The position numbers and the translations under genes were made by a program. Source: Bradyrhizobium sp. WSM3983 (GTDB taxonomy: Bacteria > Pseudomonadota > Alphaproteobacteria > Rhizobiales > Xanthobacteraceae). From it: a stretch of DNA of 64,000 nt. Shown here in pieces: positions 26,470 through 33,707 of this stretch (the first letter of the stretch is position 1; each line of letters begins with the position of its first letter). The stretch lies in contig NZ_AXAY01000032.1 in NCBI RefSeq assembly GCF_000473045.1, positions 43,135-107,134 of the forward strand, given 5' to 3'. The notes under the pieces are model-generated. The model searched no databases. It saw only the letters and a list, made by a program, of their open reading frames with translations, and was not told the origin of the DNA.

Positions 26470-26697
26470 ATGGCCAACAGCATCTGGACGATCGAAGAAT
26501 TCACCTGCCCCGGTTGCAGCATGAACTACACCGCGACAAGGGAGGAGCACGCCGAGCCGCATTCAGGCCACTTCAAATGCAGCATCTGCAGCGGCGTGGT
26601 GCACAGCTGGTCCGGCAAGCATCACTTCTTCGGCTGGTCGGCGGTGAAGACCAAGCCGCCGGTGTTCGGCCGGCGATGGGCGGGGGTTGGGTGGTAG
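26470..26697 (+). CDS. Small zinc-ribbon protein
   Basis: This 75-residue protein has two cysteine knuckles, TCPGC near residue 12 and KCSIC near 37, spaced as in a zinc ribbon, followed by an aromatic stretch GKHHFFGWSAVKTKPP. ATG 26470 starts the conserved part; no strong Shine-Dalgarno is visible, and an in-frame ATG lies at 26416. Function is unknown. Confidence 0.65.
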   Translation: MANSIWTIEEFTCPGCSMNYTATREEHAEPHSGHFKCSICSGVVHSWSGKHHFFGWSAVKTKPPVFGRRWAGVGW

Positions 26698-26724
26698 GCT
26701 GAGACGACGGCGCCAATGTCGCAA

Positions 26725-26804
26725 CCCAGATGGAGCACAGCGAAATCCGGGGCAGCTACTGCGTCATTCCATGATTCTCGGATTACGCTTCGCTCCATCC
26801 GGGC
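26725..26804. repeat. MITE-like inverted repeat, CCCGGATGGAG family (degenerate)
   Basis: The left end ACCCAGATGGAGC-CAGCGAAATCCGGG resembles the complement of the right end ATTACGCTTCGCTCCATCCGGGC. The same sequence family is found in better form at 49227-49311. It lies between the zinc-ribbon gene and acetoacetyl-CoA synthetase. Confidence 0.7.
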
Positions 26805-26894
26805 GAACCGTCATTGCGGTCTGCGTGAGCGATGGCTTCTACGACGCTGCGGCACGGGCTACACTCCCCTCCCCGCAACTGAAGTCGATACGCA

Positions 26895-28943
26895 ATGACC
26901 GCTCCCTTCGTTCCGCAAATCGCCCTCTATCGCGACTGGCTCGCCGAGCAGCGCGGCCTGACCTTCTCGAATTACGAGGAGATGCGGCAATGGTCGGTGC
27001 GCGATCTCGACGGCTTCTGGCGCAGCATCTGGGATTATTACGATCTGCAATCCCCGACGCCGTTTGCGGCCGTCATCACCGAGCGCAAGATGCCCGGCGC
27101 GGTGTGGTTTCCCGGCGCGCAGATGAACTATGCGCGGCAGGTATTCCGGCATGTCGACGCGGCGCACGCGGCCGGTCTGCCGGCCATCGTCAGCGGCGGC
27201 GAGGATGGCAAGCTCCACGAGACGAGCTGGCCGGAGCTGCGGCGCAAGGCGGCGGCGGTCGCGCTGCATCTGAAAGATAAGGGGATCAAGCCCGGCGACC
27301 GCATCGCGGCCTATCTGCCCAATATCCCCGAGACCATCATCGCGTTTCTCGCCAGCGCCAGCATCGGTGCGGTCTGGAGCGTCTGCGCGCCCGACATGGC
27401 CGCGCCCGCCGTGATCGACCGCTTCAAGCAGATCGAGCCAAAGGTGCTGATCGCCTGCGATGCCGTCACCTATGCCGGGCGCCGGCATGATCGCAAAGAT
27501 GTCGTCGCGGAGCTGCGGCGATCACTGCCGAGCGTCACACATGTCATTTTGCACAGCGACGCCATGGCGCCCGCCGCGCCGGACGCCCTGCTCTCCGATA
27601 TCACCGCAAGGACGGGGGCTGGGATCGACGCGTTCGAGCCGATGTGGCTGCCGTTCGATCATCCGCTCTGGATCGTCTATTCCAGCGGCACCACCGGCCT
27701 GCCGAAACCGATCGTGCACGGCCACGGCGGCATCGTCATCGTGGTGCTGGCGCTGCTGGGCCTGCACAACGACATCGGCTGCTCCTATCACCAAAACTCT
27801 TTCGGCGAGCGCTATCACTGGTACTCGTCGACCGGCTGGATCATGTGGAACAGCCAGGTCGGCGGCCTGCTCAGCGGCACCACCTGCTGCATCTTCGACG
27901 GCAGCCCCGGCGGCACCAAGGACAAGCCGGACTGGACCACGTCGTGGCGCTTCGTGGCGCAATCGAAAGCGACCTTCTTCGGCGCGGGCGCGGCGTTCTT
28001 TGCGAATTGCGCCAAGGCGGAGATCGATCTTGCTGCCGCCGGCGATCTGTCACGGCTGCGCTGTCTCGGCTCGACCGGCTCGCCGCTCAGCGCCGACACG
28101 CAAGCCTGGTTCAACGCGCGCTTCGCAGCGCTGTCGAAGACCAACGGCAGCGAGGCACAGGCGAATATCTGGTGGGCGAACATCTCCGGCGGCACCGATT
28201 TCGCTGGCGCCTTCATCGGTGGCAACCGCGAATTGCCGCAGACACCGGGCGCAATGCAATGCCGCCTGCTGGGTGCAGCGGTGGAAGCCTTCAACGAACA
28301 GGGCCGCGCCGTGATCGACGAGGTCGGCGAGCTCGTCTGCACTGAGCCGATGCCGTCGATGCCGCTCTATTTTTGGAACGACAAGGGCAACGCGCGCTAT
28401 CTCGCCAGCTATTTCGAGACCTATCCGGACAATTTCGACGGCAGCGGGCGCGGACCGGTATGGCGGCATGGCGACTGGCTCAAGATCAATCCGGATGGAT
28501 CATGCGTGATCTACGGCCGCAGCGATGCGACCATCAACCGGCACGGCCTGCGCATGGGCACGAGCGAGCTCTACTCCGCGATCGAGGCGCTGCCGGAGGT
28601 GCTCGATAGCCTCGTCGTCGACCTCGAATATCTCGGCCGCGACAGCTACATGCCGCTGTTCGTGGTGCTGCGTGAGGGTGTCGCGTTCGATGGCGCGATG
28701 CAGGCCAAGATCAACAAGGCGATCGAGGCCGGTCTATCCCGCCGCTTCCTGCCGAACGAGATCTTTGCCGTCGCAGAGATCCCGCGCACGCTGTCGGGCA
28801 AGAAGCAGGAGCTGCCGATCAAGAAGCTCTTGCTCGGCCAGCCCGTTGAGAAAGTCATCAACAAGGAAGCGATGGCCAATCCAGCCTGCCTCGACTGGTA
28901 TCTCGGCTTCGCGCGCGACTATCTGGCGCGAACCGCGGCCTGA
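26895..28943 (+). CDS. Acetoacetyl-CoA synthetase
   Basis: This 682-residue ANL-superfamily ligase activates acetoacetate with ATP and CoA. It has the ACAS N-terminal domain (WDYYDLQS, MPGAVWFPGAQMNYA in pieces), the P-loop YSSGTTGLPK near residue 258, GRSDATINRHGLRMGTSELY near 535 and the catalytic Lys in SGKKQELPIKK near 640. Length fits the family of about 650. It probably serves PHB/ketone-body use. The CoA-transferase at 1690-2991 offers a second, ATP-free route for the same substrate. Confidence 0.92.
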   Translation: MTAPFVPQIALYRDWLAEQRGLTFSNYEEMRQWSVRDLDGFWRSIWDYYDLQSPTPFAAVITERKMPGAVWFPGAQMNYARQVFRHVDAAHAAGLPAIVSGGEDGKLHETSWPELRRKAAAVALHLKDKGIKPGDRIAAYLPNIPETIIAFLASASIGAVWSVCAPDMAAPAVIDRFKQIEPKVLIACDAVTYAGRRHDRKDVVAELRRSLPSVTHVILHSDAMAPAAPDALLSDITARTGAGIDAFEPMWLPFDHPLWIVYSSGTTGLPKPIVHGHGGIVIVVLALLGLHNDIGCSYHQNSFGERYHWYSSTGWIMWNSQVGGLLSGTTCCIFDGSPGGTKDKPDWTTSWRFVAQSKATFFGAGAAFFANCAKAEIDLAAAGDLSRLRCLGSTGSPLSADTQAWFNARFAALSKTNGSEAQANIWWANISGGTDFAGAFIGGNRELPQTPGAMQCRLLGAAVEAFNEQGRAVIDEVGELVCTEPMPSMPLYFWNDKGNARYLASYFETYPDNFDGSGRGPVWRHGDWLKINPDGSCVIYGRSDATINRHGLRMGTSELYSAIEALPEVLDSLVVDLEYLGRDSYMPLFVVLREGVAFDGAMQAKINKAIEAGLSRRFLPNEIFAVAEIPRTLSGKKQELPIKKLLLGQPVEKVINKEAMANPACLDWYLGFARDYLARTAA

Positions 28944-29063
28944 ACTCGGCGAACCGGACAGGCCATGGGTGCGCCAGATCGGCCCAATTGCACCTTCGGC
29001 ATTTGCACTCCGTTCACCGATCGCCGCTAGACGGGTCAGGATCCATTGCAATGAACCGCAGCC

Positions 29064-29366
29064 ATGGCCGACCTCAACGCCGTCCTCACCAGGCTCAACG
29101 ACCGTCTGCTCCGCCTCGAAGGCGAGCTGTTCGTGCTGCGCTCGCTGGCGCGCGCGACGCTGACGGCAGGTGACGATCACGCCGTACGCATGCGCAAGCT
29201 GGTCGAAGCCGCCAAAATCGCGCTCGACGACGAGGCGAAGCGCGAGCTCGACAAGCCCACGCGCAAATATGTCGACGCGGCGACAGCGCTGGTGGAGGAA
29301 TTGCTGGTCGAACCGACCCCGGCGCGGCCGCTGTTCACCGTGATCGACGGCGGAAGGCGCGACTGA
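29064..29366 (+). CDS. Hypothetical protein, helical, 100 residues
   Basis: The first 30 residues (LNAVLTRLNDRLLRLEGELFVLRSL in pieces) have heptad-like leucines and could form a coiled coil. The rest is an acidic helical protein with the tail PLFTVIDGGRRD. No family is recognised. It starts with ATG in GCAGCCATGG without a strong Shine-Dalgarno and converges on the next gene with a six-base gap. Confidence 0.6.
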   Translation: MADLNAVLTRLNDRLLRLEGELFVLRSLARATLTAGDDHAVRMRKLVEAAKIALDDEAKRELDKPTRKYVDAATALVEELLVEPTPARPLFTVIDGGRRD

Positions 29367-29372
29367 GCGCTG

Positions 29373-29609
29373 TTAGCGGAACTGCGTCGCGCCAAGCCCG
29401 GGCGCATCCGCCGCGAGTCTGCTCAGTCCGGCTTCGATGATCGCGATCTCCTCGTCAATCTTCCCGATCGGCAGACTGAAATCGTAAGCGCCTGACCTGC
29501 TCTTCAGATCGACCGCGAGCCGCTGTCTGTGCATCATCAGCTCGTCGAGCCCACGGCGGTTCTTCAGCCGCACATAGGCGTCCACGATCTGCTCAATTGC
29601 GTTCGGCAT
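29373..29609 (-). CDS. Hypothetical protein, 78 residues
   Basis: The protein starts MPNAIEQIVDAYVRLKNRRGL and continues with a basic helix and an acidic helix (EEIAIIEAGLSRLAAD). It is hydrophilic and probably cytoplasmic. ATG 29609 is chosen over 29645 because the extra twelve residues include a cysteine-rich unlikely start. No function can be given. Confidence 0.55.
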   Translation of the reverse strand: MPNAIEQIVDAYVRLKNRRGLDELMMHRQRLAVDLKSRSGAYDFSLPIGKIDEEIAIIEAGLSRLAADAPGLGATQFR

Positions 29610-29949
29610 GACATCGGTCCCGGCAAAAATGCCCGCGCAGCGCACCTGCGCCGGCGGGACATTTTTGGTGTCGCGGTACGCAATACAAATCCGCGACGGA
29701 TTCGTCGATACGACAGCGAGGTTGAGAACGCGTTACCGTTTGATGATTTCCGCGACGCGCGGCATGAAAAAGCCGCTGGCATTTGCGCCAGCGGCCGATG
29801 CCGGGTTCGAAAATGGATCCGGAATGAAAATATCGCCAGCCCCGGTACGAGCCATTCTAACCGCACGGGGCGATGTCGTTCTGTCGGAATTCAAACACAG
29901 GAACCGGCGCATTCACCACTTGCGATCTCACCGTGGCCGTACGGCAACG
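29610..29949. other. Intergenic region
   Basis: These 340 bases contain the terminator of the following minus-strand gene at 29766-29796 and probably the promoter of the 78-residue gene. Frames reading through here on the plus strand lack codon bias or starts that I can support. I see nothing else. Confidence 0.5.
29766..29796 (-). terminator. Rho-independent terminator, minus strand
   Basis: A perfect 9-bp stem GCCGCTGGC (29772-29780) and GCCAGCGGC (29787-29795) around ATTTGC is followed on the minus strand by TTTTT. It terminates the exported-protein gene at 29950-30231. Confidence 0.82.
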
Positions 29950-30231
29950 CTAGTCGGTGACGCAGAAATAGGTCCGCGGCCATCTGCGATAGGCGCTGTA
30001 GCGGTAGTACGGCCTGTAGGCATAGCCGCGATAAATCGCCGGCGGCTCCTCGCCGTAATAGGCGCCGTGGTAAAAATTGTAGGGCACCCCCTCAGTGCAG
30101 CGATAAGCGTCCCAGGTCGGGCCGATGAAGGGCGCTACGCCGATTTCGGGCGGCACCGCCGGGTATGGCCCGCCGGCGTAGGCCGGAGTTGCCGCGATCA
30201 GTGCGGCGAGAAGAAACCATGCGCTGCGCAT
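29950..30231 (-). CDS. Small exported Tyr/Pro-rich protein
   Basis: This 93-residue protein has a signal peptide (MRSAWFLLAALIAATPAYA) and a mature part rich in Tyr, Pro, Arg and Gly with repeated YR motifs (AIYRGYAYRPYYRYSAYRR in part) and two cysteines. ATG 30231 has GGAG at good spacing. It is probably periplasmic or surface-exposed. Similar small secreted proteins are common in Bradyrhizobium, without a known role. A strong terminator follows at 29766. Confidence 0.7.
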   Translation of the reverse strand: MRSAWFLLAALIAATPAYAGGPYPAVPPEIGVAPFIGPTWDAYRCTEGVPYNFYHGAYYGEEPPAIYRGYAYRPYYRYSAYRRWPRTYFCVTD

Positions 30232-30419
30232 TCGCTCGCTCCGAGCCTCGGGATCTCCCCATGGAAACACTGGGCCGGGCCGCTGTGCAATCGTGGAGTT
30301 CGTCGCAGCCCCGCAGCGGACGCATTGTTGATAACCGGCGCAAACGCCGCGCGGGTGGGTGACAGGGCGGCCTGACGTGTTATCGGGGATGACGCAGCTG
30401 CGAGACGGATCGGACACCC

Positions 30420-31007
30420 ATGCGCATTACCCTCGTCGGCTCCCGCCATTTCGGCGTGACCACCCTGAACATGCTCCGCGAGCACGGCGTCGGGGTCGTG
30501 CGGGTCGTGGTGGCCGACGCCGATGACCGCCTGGCCGCGACCGCCAAGACCGCCGGCATCGAGGTGGTGGTGCAGGCCAATCCCAAGCTCGTGGTCGCCT
30601 CCGAGATCGCGCCCGATACCGATCTGATCATCACCGCCCACAGCCACGCCCGGATCGGCAAGGACGCGCTGGCTGCGGCGAAGCTCGGCGGGATCGGCTA
30701 TCACCCCTCGCTGCTGCCGCGCCATCGCGGCAAGGCCGCGGTGGAATGGACCATCAAGGAAGGAGATCCGATCGCCGGCGGCACGATCTATCACCTGGCC
30801 GACCGCATGGACGCCGGCGCCATCGCCGCCCAGGACTGGTGCTTCGTCAGGAAGGGCGAGACCGCCCGCGAGCTCTGGGAGCGTGCGCTGGCCCCGCTCG
30901 GGCTCAAGCTGCTGGCAGACATGATCGACTACGCCAAGATCCACAAGGCATTGCCGTCGAAAGCCCAGGACGAGCAGTTCGCGACCTCGGCGCCAAGCCT
31001 CTCCTGA
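30420..31007 (+). CDS. Formyltransferase-fold protein lacking the catalytic Asn
   Basis: This 195-residue protein has the N-terminal formyltransferase Rossmann fold (MRITLVGSRHFGV) and the loop GIGYHPSLLPRHRG near residue 92. In methionyl-tRNA and GAR formyltransferases this loop reads N-x-H-x-S-L-L-P; here His is kept but Asn is Gly. The downstream Asp is present in DRMDAGAI. There is no C-terminal FMT domain. It may be a formyl-dependent sugar or amine transferase with altered chemistry, or a binding protein. It is monocistronic. Confidence 0.75.
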   Translation: MRITLVGSRHFGVTTLNMLREHGVGVVRVVVADADDRLAATAKTAGIEVVVQANPKLVVASEIAPDTDLIITAHSHARIGKDALAAAKLGGIGYHPSLLPRHRGKAAVEWTIKEGDPIAGGTIYHLADRMDAGAIAAQDWCFVRKGETARELWERALAPLGLKLLADMIDYAKIHKALPSKAQDEQFATSAPSLS

Positions 31008-31195
31008 CGTGAGTCCCTCCTGACGTTAACGATTAACGTGAAGCCGCATTGATCTTGCTTCAAAAATTGGAGCCAAGAACGCAAATAAACCATTGTTCCT
31101 ACAGGAACAATTTTCGGTTTGGCATCGCAACAAATTTCCGTCACATTTCGCCCGAATAAGCGTCAGCATATCAGACAAATTCAAGGACGGAATTC

Positions 31196-31537
31196 ATGCG
31201 TTTTGGTCGCATCGCGGCGTTCTGTGCCGCTTCAGTTATTACCACCGCTCCGGCGCTCGCCCAGACCCCGTATGACGGCAACTGGCAGGTCACCATCGTG
31301 ACCAAGACCGGTTCCTGCGAGCCGAGCGCGAGCTCGATGCTGACTGTTGCCGACGGCAAGATCAGCGCACCCGGCGCTAACGTTTCCGGCACCATCGGCA
31401 GTGGGGGTCTTGTGAAAGTTTCGATCAATGGTGCATATGCCAACGGTCAACTCAGCGGCAACGCCGGATCGGGGAAGTGGAATGGAGCATCTGCAGGCAT
31501 ACCGTGCAGCGGGCGGTGGGAAGCATCGCGCCAATAA
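31196..31537 (+). CDS. Small exported beta-rich protein
   Basis: This 113-residue protein has a signal peptide (MRFGRIAAFCAASVITTAPALA) and a Gly/Ser-rich mature part beginning TPYDGNWQVTIVTKTGSC, with Cys near 41 and 104 that could form a disulfide. The pattern DGxW...GxxSGxIGxGG resembles small bacterial lipocalin-like exported proteins, but the family is not named. The next exported gene overlaps its 3' end by 56 bases. Confidence 0.7.
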   Translation: MRFGRIAAFCAASVITTAPALAQTPYDGNWQVTIVTKTGSCEPSASSMLTVADGKISAPGANVSGTIGSGGLVKVSINGAYANGQLSGNAGSGKWNGASAGIPCSGRWEASRQ

Positions 31538-32027
31538 GCAATTCGGGACGAACCTCCTCAACCGGCGGCTGCTGATGGCGGCCGCCGTTTTGTTGGTGAC
31601 AGCTGCCGCCAGCTCGGAGAGCAAGGCCCAAGCCAGCCCGTTCGCGCCCATGGCGGGCACGTGGAGCGGCGGCGGCACGGTCGTTCTCGATGACGGATCA
31701 ACCGAACGGATCCGCTGTCGCGCCAAATATGCGCCGATCGGGCCGACCATGGAGCTGTCGCTGACCTGCGCCAGCGATGCCTACAAATTCAACCTGAGTG
31801 CCAACGTCCGCTCGGAAGGCAACGCCATCACCGGCAGCTGGTCCGAGGCCAGCCGCAACATCAGCGGCTCGCTCCAGGGCCGTGGCGGTGGCGGCAACTT
31901 CGAGGTGGTCGCCTCCGCCGCCAGCTTCAACGCCAACATCGCACTGAGGACGAGCGGCAACAAGCAGACGGTGACGATCCGCGCGGACAGCCAGTTCCGC
32001 GGCGCCAACATCTCGATGGTCAGATAA
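31482..32027 (+). CDS. Exported beta-rich protein, 181 residues
   Basis: A hydrophobic segment RRLLMAAAVLLVTAAASS near residue 28 forms a signal peptide with a long N-region. The mature part FAPMAGTWSGGGTVVLDDGSTERIRC shows repeated beta strands with two Cys. ATG 31482 has GGGGAAGTGGA in front; ATG 31575 would cut off the basic N-region. It overlaps the previous exported gene in another frame, and both mature proteins start with a G-x-W beta strand, so they may be related in fold. A terminator follows at 32048. Confidence 0.65.
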   Translation: MEHLQAYRAAGGGKHRANKQFGTNLLNRRLLMAAAVLLVTAAASSESKAQASPFAPMAGTWSGGGTVVLDDGSTERIRCRAKYAPIGPTMELSLTCASDAYKFNLSANVRSEGNAITGSWSEASRNISGSLQGRGGGGNFEVVASAASFNANIALRTSGNKQTVTIRADSQFRGANISMVR

Positions 32028-32047
32028 GACAATACGGTGACACGACA

Positions 32048-32081
32048 ATCGATCCGGCGACCTCGCCGGGTCGATTTTTTT
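32048..32081 (+). terminator. Rho-independent terminator
   Basis: A 12-bp stem ATCGATCCGGCG (32048-32059) and CGCCGGGTCGAT (32064-32075) with one G-T pair and loop ACCT is followed by a seven-base T run. It ends the exported-protein pair. Confidence 0.88.
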
Positions 32082-32478
32082 ATGCGCCTGGCACGAACGC
32101 AGTGACCTCGATCTCGACCTTTGCGCGGTCATCCACGAGGCCGCCGATGTAAAGCAGCGTCGAAGGCGGGAAATTACGCCCGAGCGTTTCCTTCCAGGCC
32201 GCACCGATGCCGGCGCCTGCCGCCTCATATTCGCTGCGGCTGGTCAGATACCAGGTCAGGCGCACGATGTGCTCGGGGCCGGCTTCAGCCTCCGCGAGAA
32301 GCTTGATGATCCGCTTCAGCGCGGTCGCAACCTGGGCCGCCATATCAGGCTCGTAGTGGCCGGCCTCGTCGCCGCCGGTCTGCCCGGCCAGCACGACCCA
32401 TCGGCCCGGCCCCTCCGCCACCACGCCATGTGAGAAACCGCGCGGTTTTTTCCATTGGGCTGGCTGCAAGATGCGCAT
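32080..32478 (-). CDS. Rid-family protein (YjgF/YER057c/UK114)
   Basis: This 132-residue protein has the Rid fold pattern (VVLAGQTGGDEAG, VRLTWYLTSRSEY, PPSTLLYIGGLVDDRAKVEIEVTAF in pieces). In the imine-deaminating RidA group the segment FPARSxVEV carries an essential Arg; here the aligned segment FPPSTLLYI has Ser instead. It is therefore unlikely to be a classical RidA and may belong to one of the Arg-less subgroups. It is divergent from the DMT transporter gene and its stop touches the terminator at 32048. Confidence 0.82.
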   Translation of the reverse strand: MRILQPAQWKKPRGFSHGVVAEGPGRWVVLAGQTGGDEAGHYEPDMAAQVATALKRIIKLLAEAEAGPEHIVRLTWYLTSRSEYEAAGAGIGAAWKETLGRNFPPSTLLYIGGLVDDRAKVEIEVTAFVPGA

Positions 32479-32620
32479 GAGCGGAGATCTCCCGATTTTC
32501 TTGTTGATCTGTAGTTACCTTATCACGTCGCCGTGCATCGCTGCACCGGCAGATTTGGCTGTTGCAAACAGCGGCGATGTTGCCGATACCCGGCCCTCCC
32601 CCAGGATTCCTGCTTCCCGC

Positions 32621-33496
32621 ATGAGCACGACACCGTCCAAATCCATGGCAGCCTTCTGGATGGCCGGCTGGCTGTCGCTGATGCTGATCATGGCGGTAGC
32701 CGGACGCGAAGCCACGCGCGAACTGAACGTCTTTGAGATCATGGAGGTGCGCTCGCTGGCAGGCTTCGTGCTGCTCTTGCCGATCATCTACCGCGCCGGC
32801 GGCTTCAGGGTGCTGAGGACGCAGCGCCTGCCGCAACATATCGCGCGCAACTTCGTGCACTACGTCGCCCAGCTCGGCTGGTTCTTCGCGCTGACACTGA
32901 TCCCGATCGGCCAGGTGGTAGCGATAGAATTCACCATGCCGATCTGGACGGCGATCCTCGCGGCGAGCTTCCTGTCCGAGCGCATGACCCCGTGGAAGAT
33001 CACGGCCATCGTGCTCGGTCTCGTCGGCGTGATCGTCATCGTCCGGCCCGCCACCGGCGAGATCAATCCGGGCCAGCTGATCGCGCTCGGCGCCGCCATG
33101 GGCTTTGGCGTCTCGATGGCGCTGGTCAAATCACTGAGCCGCACCGAAAGCGCGCTCTCGATTCTGTTCTGGATGATCGTCGTGCAATCGGTCGCAGGCT
33201 TCGTGCCGACGCTGTTGGTCTGGACCTGGCCGTCGGCCTATGTCTGGGCCTGGATGGGCGTCATTGCCGTCTGCGGCACTTTCTCGCACTACTGCCTCGC
33301 CAGCGCGATGCGCTACGCCGACGCCACCATCGTCGTTCCCATGGACTTCCTGCGGGTTCCCCTGACCGCGACCGCCGGCTGGCTGCTCTATTCCGAGCGG
33401 CTCGACGCCTGGACCGTGCTTGGCGCGGCGCTGATCCTGTGCGGCAATCTCCTGAATTTGAAGCCGGCCGCCCCGGTTGCCGCCCGCGCGCGGTGA
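32621..33496 (+). CDS. DMT-superfamily (EamA) transporter
   Basis: This 291-residue inner-membrane protein has ten predicted helices made of two EamA repeats (first about 1-140, second about 150-285), like RhaT/YdcZ-type exporters of metabolites. ATG 32621 begins directly before helix 1; a frame opening at 32471 would add fifty non-conserved residues. Shine-Dalgarno is weak (AGGA at 13 bases). The substrate is unknown. Confidence 0.82.
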   Translation: MSTTPSKSMAAFWMAGWLSLMLIMAVAGREATRELNVFEIMEVRSLAGFVLLLPIIYRAGGFRVLRTQRLPQHIARNFVHYVAQLGWFFALTLIPIGQVVAIEFTMPIWTAILAASFLSERMTPWKITAIVLGLVGVIVIVRPATGEINPGQLIALGAAMGFGVSMALVKSLSRTESALSILFWMIVVQSVAGFVPTLLVWTWPSAYVWAWMGVIAVCGTFSHYCLASAMRYADATIVVPMDFLRVPLTATAGWLLYSERLDAWTVLGAALILCGNLLNLKPAAPVAARAR

Positions 33497-33536
33497 ACCA
33501 CGCCGCCGTCTCACGCGACAAATCGGAGTGGTTGAG

Positions 33537-33552
33537 CGTGATTTGGATCACG
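33537..33552. promoter_or_regulatory. Perfect palindrome CGTGATTTGGATCACG, CRP/FNR-like
   Basis: The inverted repeat CGTGAT-N4-ATCACG contains GTGA-N6-TCAC, the core of CRP-type sites, and differs from the FixK boxes of this window, which need TTGA. It lies 156 bases before the caspase gene. Site function is tentative. Confidence 0.4.
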
Positions 33553-33707
33553 TTGGCGGGGCATGCCATCGTGCACACTCGGTCGCAGAGCAGCGGGTTG
33601 GGTGAGTTGGGTGAACTGTCGGTTTGCTAGCGCGAAGCCGGTCGCCTTAGTGTAAATTCGACGCCAATTTGTTGCTGCCAGTCATTCGATTCTGTTGGGG
33701 ATTTCAG

